Positions 59,701 through 64,000 of a stretch of DNA of 64,000 bases are shown here, piece by piece. Below the pieces are notes generated by a model that saw only the letters and a list, made by a program, of their open reading frames with translations, was not told the origin of the DNA and did not search any database. Positions within the stretch are counted from its first letter, which is position 1; each line of letters opens with the position of its first letter. The position numbers were made by a program, and so were the translations under genes. Origin of the DNA: Apostichopus japonicus (Eukaryota; Echinodermata; Holothuroidea; Aspidochirotida; Stichopodidae); assembly GCF_037975245.1 (NCBI RefSeq), contig NC_092573.1:4279501-4343500 (forward strand). The letters run 5' to 3'.

Positions 59701-62600
59701 TTGCTTAGATGATGATATGAGCAGATTCATGATACTTTGTTTGGTAAATTTTAAGTTGATTTGTTAGCGTATTTCCACAATGTAAATAGTACAATGGTAC
59801 AAACATAATTCCAAGTAGGCGGAGGAAGACTTGTTTATAGCTTTTATAAGCAGTTTCCATGTTACACTTGGCAACGAATAAAGGATCCCCCCTCCCCCCC
59901 AAAAAAATGAATCATTTAGTTACCAATGGCCACCTCCTCTATCCCCTCCCACACTCTAATGGTCTAGTGTAATATGGAAGGGTCGGTTTGGTTGTCATCA
60001 CAACAGTCTTATGCTATGTGATACAGCCATTATTCATTTACAAATACTCAAATGTGATGACAGTTTTGCAAACAGTCATGTACTTTTATCACTCATACAA
60101 GCAGTTACTTTCTCTTCTCAGGAAATACCGGTCCTTATCACATTAAACTAGAAGTGGGAAATTTTGGAAAATATCTTCCAGCTCACATCAAAGGTATGGT
60201 AGTATTTCTTTGAAATTTCTGCAGCTGATTTGTTCTTTTTATTTCAAAGAGATTTAGTGCATTTCCCCCTGCCCTCCTACTTCCCCCTCCCCCATCCCCA
60301 CTACTTCCATCTTTCAGACTTAACAAGAAGTGTTCTGCAGCATTGAAATGTATATGTAAGGTTTTGTATACATATATAAAGCTAAACCATTTGTGTCTTG
60401 GTAGTCTATAGTTTTGAACATATTTTATACCACTTTGAACCTAGTTAGTGGCACAATGGAAGTGAATTTCCTTTGAAGAGTATTTTTGCCTATCTCTAAT
60501 TGATCCATAACATGTGCAGACTTCCGCCCCAGCCTGGCCGCGACAGCGACACCCATATCAACGTCGTACCTCCAACAGAGTGTGAACCAGTGGGTGGAAG
60601 TATGCATTGGAGATGTACAGCATGGAGTCAGCAAGTTCCTTCGTCATATCACAACCATCAAAGCCCTTACAAGCATCAGAGATGCAGTATACGAACTACT
60701 GGAGGAGGTCAGTCTTGTATTATGACATATTACTTTTGAGTGTTACTGTTAGTTATTCTTTTATCCACTATTTTTATTAACTTAATTTAACTTGATTTGT
60801 TTTGTTTTTTTAATTCTACTTATTATTGTTTTATTCTTCATCATGTAAAGCGCATTTGAATATACATATGTTATAGTATTTGCGCTATATAAGGATCCAT
60901 AATAATAATAATAAATAATAATAATAATTAGTTCTTATTTAGCATTGCTGCCCTCTATTAATAAGAACAGTGTGTTCGTTTACATGTCCTGTCAGTGGCT
61001 GCTAACTTCTAGCAAGTATGTATATATGTCTAACATGTTCTTGCAGGCCTTTTCATATAATGTTTACTGTTTGTCCAGGTTTTGTATTACATGTTTTTGT
61101 TCCATATATATAACTAATGACTCCAAACATTATGTCTAACATGTTCTATCAGGCCTTTTAATGTAATGTGTACTGTTTTCCTCCATTGTAGACTGAGGAT
61201 GACAGAGCCTCATGGAAATCAGTCTGTGAGAAGGTCTTGAAGAGAAAACTCAGCCTGTGGAGTGAATTTTTGCGCTCTCTATTTATCACAAGGATTCAGG
61301 TTAGTGTGTGAAGATGAACAACCATGATGTTACAAATTCATATTGCAAATGAAAGCTGACTAGGAAATTACAGCCAAACTGAAATGAACCAGAATGCTAG
61401 ATTTGCTAGGGTTCAAATTTAGTGATCTGGTTACATGCCCTGTGCTCTACAAACTTTTCCATAGTTTTTGTTGACATGTGAATCTTAGCTGCTGACAAAT
61501 CTTGATTTTTCAAAAATGTGGGAATCTAAGGATGAGTTGATCGACTTATGTGTGAACATCACATGAGTTGATCGACTTATGTGTGAACTTCACATGAGTT
61601 GATCGACTTATGTGTGGACATCACATGAGTTGATCGAATTATGTGTGAACATCACATGAGTTGATCGAATTATATGTGAACATCACATGAATGGATCCTG
61701 ATGGTGCAAGTTTATGATACAATACAAAAATTTGCTTTCAAAAAATTTCCGACTTTGACATGAATGTAAAACTTTCCTTTTAACCTTAAAAAGTATTAAA
61801 ATTGCTCCATCAGGGAATTATCCAAGATGCTCTGGAAGAGACTGTGACCGATACTCAAAGGTTGATCGCCGAGGCAACGGATAGACTGGATTACTCTGCA
61901 GAAGAGAGGAGCATATGCAGTTATGTTTGGCGAGAGTCTGGTCTGGACATCCCTAGTGAGGCTGCCTGGGATAGGGGAATAACCACAAAGAAACCACTAG
62001 AATCTGGAGGACTCTTTATGAAGACCAAGGCATTCACCCCTCAAACTCAGAGGTCAGTGTTATAGCTATGCACAGTGTAATTCAGAGAGAAACTGCATTG
62101 TTAATAGTTGGTTACAACGAGGTCGGAACAAATATATCTCCACCCGTTACATCAGCCTTTCCCACTCTTTCCTACATTTTCCCATATTTGTTTTAAATTT
62201 TGGGTGTTCCTGGTAGTGCAAATTTCTGTACCCACAGTCACTTCAGTGCATATGCATGGGTATTCATTCTTTGTCCTTTCCAAATGCTCTCCTGCTTCAT
62301 GCTATTAGATCCTCGGATATGTTCTGCCAGAGACATTCTAACCATTATTTGAGCCAGGGTCCAAACCTACAAACGTTTCACATTTTACATTTTCAGTATC
62401 TGTGCAGCTCTTGACCAAAAAGTTGCATCATTGTTGGATGATCTGGCTCATTACACCCACAAAACACCAGGAGGAGGAGGAGGAGGATTACAAGAAGAGA
62501 AGATGGCAGACATCATCAGAACACCACCATTTGACCGTTACGCTGACAACACCACTCTCTTCAGTTTCATGCAAATTACATCCATACGGTCTGCCACAAA
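47759..62600 (+). CDS. COG1: COG1, conserved oligomeric Golgi complex subunit 1 (14 coding exons, 3' end beyond window)
   Basis: Lobe A subunit of the COG vesicle-tethering complex, which acts at the cytosolic face of the Golgi in retrograde transport and is needed to keep glycosylation enzymes in place. Coding exons seen: 47759-47826, 48658-48702, 48948-49014, 49430-49533, 50230-50296, 50626-50811, 51867-51908, 52359-52445, 54794-54929, 60122-60193, 60520-60707, 61192-61299, 61814-62052, 62397-62600. All have AG/GT borders and phases join in frame, giving about 538 residues. The N-terminus carries the COG1 signature KKEDLRQMVG / ERYRDLIEAADTI, then KKKFYAISSEIKLLVDIPDR and ATQLYLLACH. Later blocks LCSILLLEDSSPRQ, FLLARK, GVSKFLRHITTIKALTSIRDA and FDRYAD follow the order of vertebrate COG1 (about 980 residues), so roughly 55% is present. 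The ATG is 10 bp after an acceptor at 47748, so a non-coding 5' exon lies upstream, unplaced. The exon at 62397 has a GGA run encoding six glycines. The intron 52446-54793 carries a hAT element. Identity is from recalled family sequence; no search was run. Confidence 0.95.
52646..54335. mobile_element. hAT-type element, 1690 bp, inside a COG1 intron
   Basis: The ends CAGTGGCGTCGCCA and (reverse complement) CAGTGGCGTCACCA form 14-bp inverted repeats with one mismatch. The perfect 8-bp duplication CTTATGAT occurs at 52638-52645 and 54336-54343. No transposase motif was seen in its open frames. A second element is nested at 53545-54210. It lies between COG1 exons 52359-52445 and 54794-54929 and leaves the splice sites untouched. 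Confidence 0.88.
53545..54210. mobile_element. Nested hAT-like element, 666 bp
   Basis: It begins CAGTGGCGGCGGAACCGGG and ends (reverse complement) CAGTTGCGGCGGAACGGG, very close to the termini of the 40998-41649 element. The flanking octamers TAGGGGGG and GAGGGGCA match at only 5 of 8 positions, so the duplication is unproven. It carries the ~95-bp shared module at 54076-54170. Confidence 0.6.
54930..60121. other. COG1: Long COG1 intron (5.2 kb)
   Basis: It lies between the GTGAGC donor at 54930 and the acceptor before 60122. It holds the alternative terminal-exon candidate at 57284, a GC-richer patch at 55330-55640 with a TGCATTGTGGGA motif, and C-runs near 59168 and 59540. No other gene is recognised. 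Confidence 0.7.
57284..57357 (+). CDS. COG1: Possible alternative terminal exon of COG1
   Basis: A good pyrimidine tract and CAG (57281-57283) are followed by a frame that accepts the phase-1 end of the COG1 exon at 54794-54929. It reads GLFLHLQVGFSYVGTWDI, then TFWTS and a TAA at 57355-57357, with AATAAA at 57403-57408. Using it would give a truncated COG1 of about 290 residues. The main gene model skips it because it cannot join the next exon (60122) in phase. Confidence 0.3.
60820..60935 (+). mobile_element. SINE/LINE-like 3' tail
   Basis: AAGCGCATTTGAATATAC and TTTGCGCTATATAAGGATCC are followed by a long AATAATAAT run (60899-60930). This is the usual 3' end of a family of retroelements that close with GCGCTATATAA and an ATT/TAA microsatellite. 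No head was recognised upstream. Confidence 0.45.
61529..61692. repeat. ~31-bp tandem repeat in a COG1 intron, about 5 copies
   Basis: The unit is GAGTTGATCGACTTATGTGT followed by GAACATCACAT. It decays in the last copies (AATTATATG). It sits in the intron 61300-61813 of COG1. Confidence 0.9.
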
Positions 62601-62629
62601 GTAAGCCATTCAATCAGTGATGTCTCATA

Positions 62630-62697
62630 GTAAAAATGATGACTATGTGTCTGTCTCGAAGTAAAACCTACGACTATGTGTCTGTCTTGAAGTAAGG
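62630..62697. repeat. Short 34-bp direct duplication after COG1 exon 62397-62600
   Basis: GACTATGTGTCTGTCTCGAAGT and GACTATGTGTCTGTCTTGAAGT occur 34 bp apart, starting about 40 bp after the exon's GTAAGC donor. A minor tandem duplication. Confidence 0.7.
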
Positions 62698-63071
62698 GAA
62701 GGCTCGCAAATTTAACCGGCGATGATCGAAGGCCCAGCCAGCAGCACACCACTGCTCATTATGCAGCCTGCATATCGCTCACGCTTGAGTGCACACACCC
62801 ACGGTAACTCCGTGGAAGTAATGAGCATTGAGCTCCCAACACAGAAGCGCTGCTATTGTTTGTAAACAAAAGCGGTACTTGCCTTTTCCTGGTCTGTGGT
62901 TTTTACGTAACAATGGCACTCTGACCACAGTAGAAGGAGATTTATTTCAAGAACGAGTTGAAATCTTCATGAACTATTTTCGTATCGAATGTTTCAAAAT
63001 ACTTTCAGACTTCTTTTCCTGTACAAAGTATTTTCATTCACTAACACTGATCCATCTCTCTTTTCTCTACC

Positions 63072-63817
63072 CGAACAGTAAGTTGGTACACCTTTCAAAT
63101 TTTACGAAAGATCGAGCAAAATACTTTCGAAAAATTCACGCGAAACTGGCATAACGTGCTAAATGCAACAAATGTCATGTAAACAAGGCTCTAGTACACC
63201 CATTTATGAATAAACCATACAACCACATCTGTTGTTAAGCGGGGGAAAAAGAAAGTATTTTCTAGAATTTCCACACAAAAAAAGAAAAAATAATTATCCT
63301 ACCATAGTTAAGAGTATAGTACATAGCCTAACCACTTCGTCGGTTACGGATCTCACGTAACAACAAAAACACAACTAATTGTATTTTGCGAAGTTGACGT
63401 TTTCTACAAGGACATGGAAACAATATTGAGCATAGAGAAATTACCAATTGTGTACGAACAGTAAGTTGGTGCACCTTTCAAATTTTACGAAAGATCGAGC
63501 AAAATACTTTCGAAAAATTCACGCGAAACTGGCATATCGTGCTAAATGCAACAAATGTCATGTAAACAAGGCTCTAGTACGCCCATTTATGAATAAACCA
63601 TACGACCACATCTGCTGTTAAGCGGGGGAAAAAGAAAGTATTTTCTAGAATTTCCACACAAAAAAGGAAAAATAATTATCCTACCATAGTTAAGAGTATA
63701 GTACATAGCCTAACCACTTCGTCGGTTACGGATCTCACGTAACAACAAAAACACAACTTATTGTATTTTGCGAAGTTGACGTTTTCTACAAGGACATGGA
63801 AAAAATATTGAGCATTA
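63072..63817. repeat. Tandem duplication, period 383 bp
   Basis: 63072-63434 and 63455-63817 are nearly identical, each starting CGAACAGTAAGTTGGT and ending with GACATGGAAA-AATATTGAGCAT. A few substitutions (ACACC/GCACC, TACACC/TACGCC, AACTAA/AACTTA) separate them. It lies downstream of the last COG1 exon in the window, in its intron. No CDS is seen. Confidence 0.92.
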
Positions 63818-64000
63818 AGTTAATCATGCCAAGTGGCCTAAAACATGGGATTGCAAGGTTTACTTTGATAAAGATGGCCATACTGTAGCTATTGGGGCCT
63901 TGACATCGTGCTATGTATGTATGGTATAGACTGTGCCTCGTGTATCATGGGGAACATATTGTTTTGTTCATGCGGATGAGTCGGTTAGCTTGAGGTGTGT

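Overview
This is a metazoan nuclear window: AT-rich, intron-rich, and full of microsatellites, minisatellites, tRNA-derived SINEs, LINE 3' ends and hAT-type DNA transposons. There is no bacterial or viral gene organisation. Short exons, GT-AG introns, the repeat types and a conserved Golgi gene suggest a marine invertebrate. An echinoderm or another invertebrate deuterostome is my guess from repeat style; no taxon-specific gene proves it.

Two protein genes can be assembled exon by exon with consistent splice phases. On the + strand, 14 coding exons from 47759 to 62600 encode about the first 538 residues of COG1, a subunit of the conserved oligomeric Golgi tethering complex. The C-terminal part lies beyond the window. 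On the - strand, seven exons from 38097 down to 22919 encode an RCC1-repeat (beta-propeller) protein with five visible blades. Its C-terminus is not resolved. The two genes point away from each other. A CpG-rich stretch at about 40100-40400 is the best candidate for a shared or nearby promoter.

Layout. 1-22 kb: mostly non-coding and repeat-rich, with a (GGA)n tract, a 31-bp minisatellite (7.1-7.7 kb), a long (AT)n tract (12.2 kb), a SINE (12.6 kb), a ~34-bp minisatellite (16.4-17.6 kb) and a LINE 3' end (20.7-21.4 kb). 22.2-38.1 kb: the RCC1-repeat gene. One of its introns holds two minisatellites, one of about 56 copies of a 40-bp unit that ends about 40 bp from a splice donor. Another intron holds an opposite-strand terminal-exon candidate. 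40-47.7 kb: a transposon-dense intergenic region with three hAT-type elements with identifiable 8-bp target duplications, a partial fourth, a 5S rRNA pseudogene, a hammerhead-like hairpin and another inverted-repeat element. 47.7-64 kb: COG1, with a 1.69-kb hAT-type element (perfect 8-bp duplication) and a second element nested in it, a possible alternative terminal exon, and a 383-bp tandem duplication.

The most unusual signal is a CpG-rich module of about 95 bp repeated in four transposon copies whose ends differ. I found no unknown multi-gene system. Exon calls were made by eye and need transcript support.
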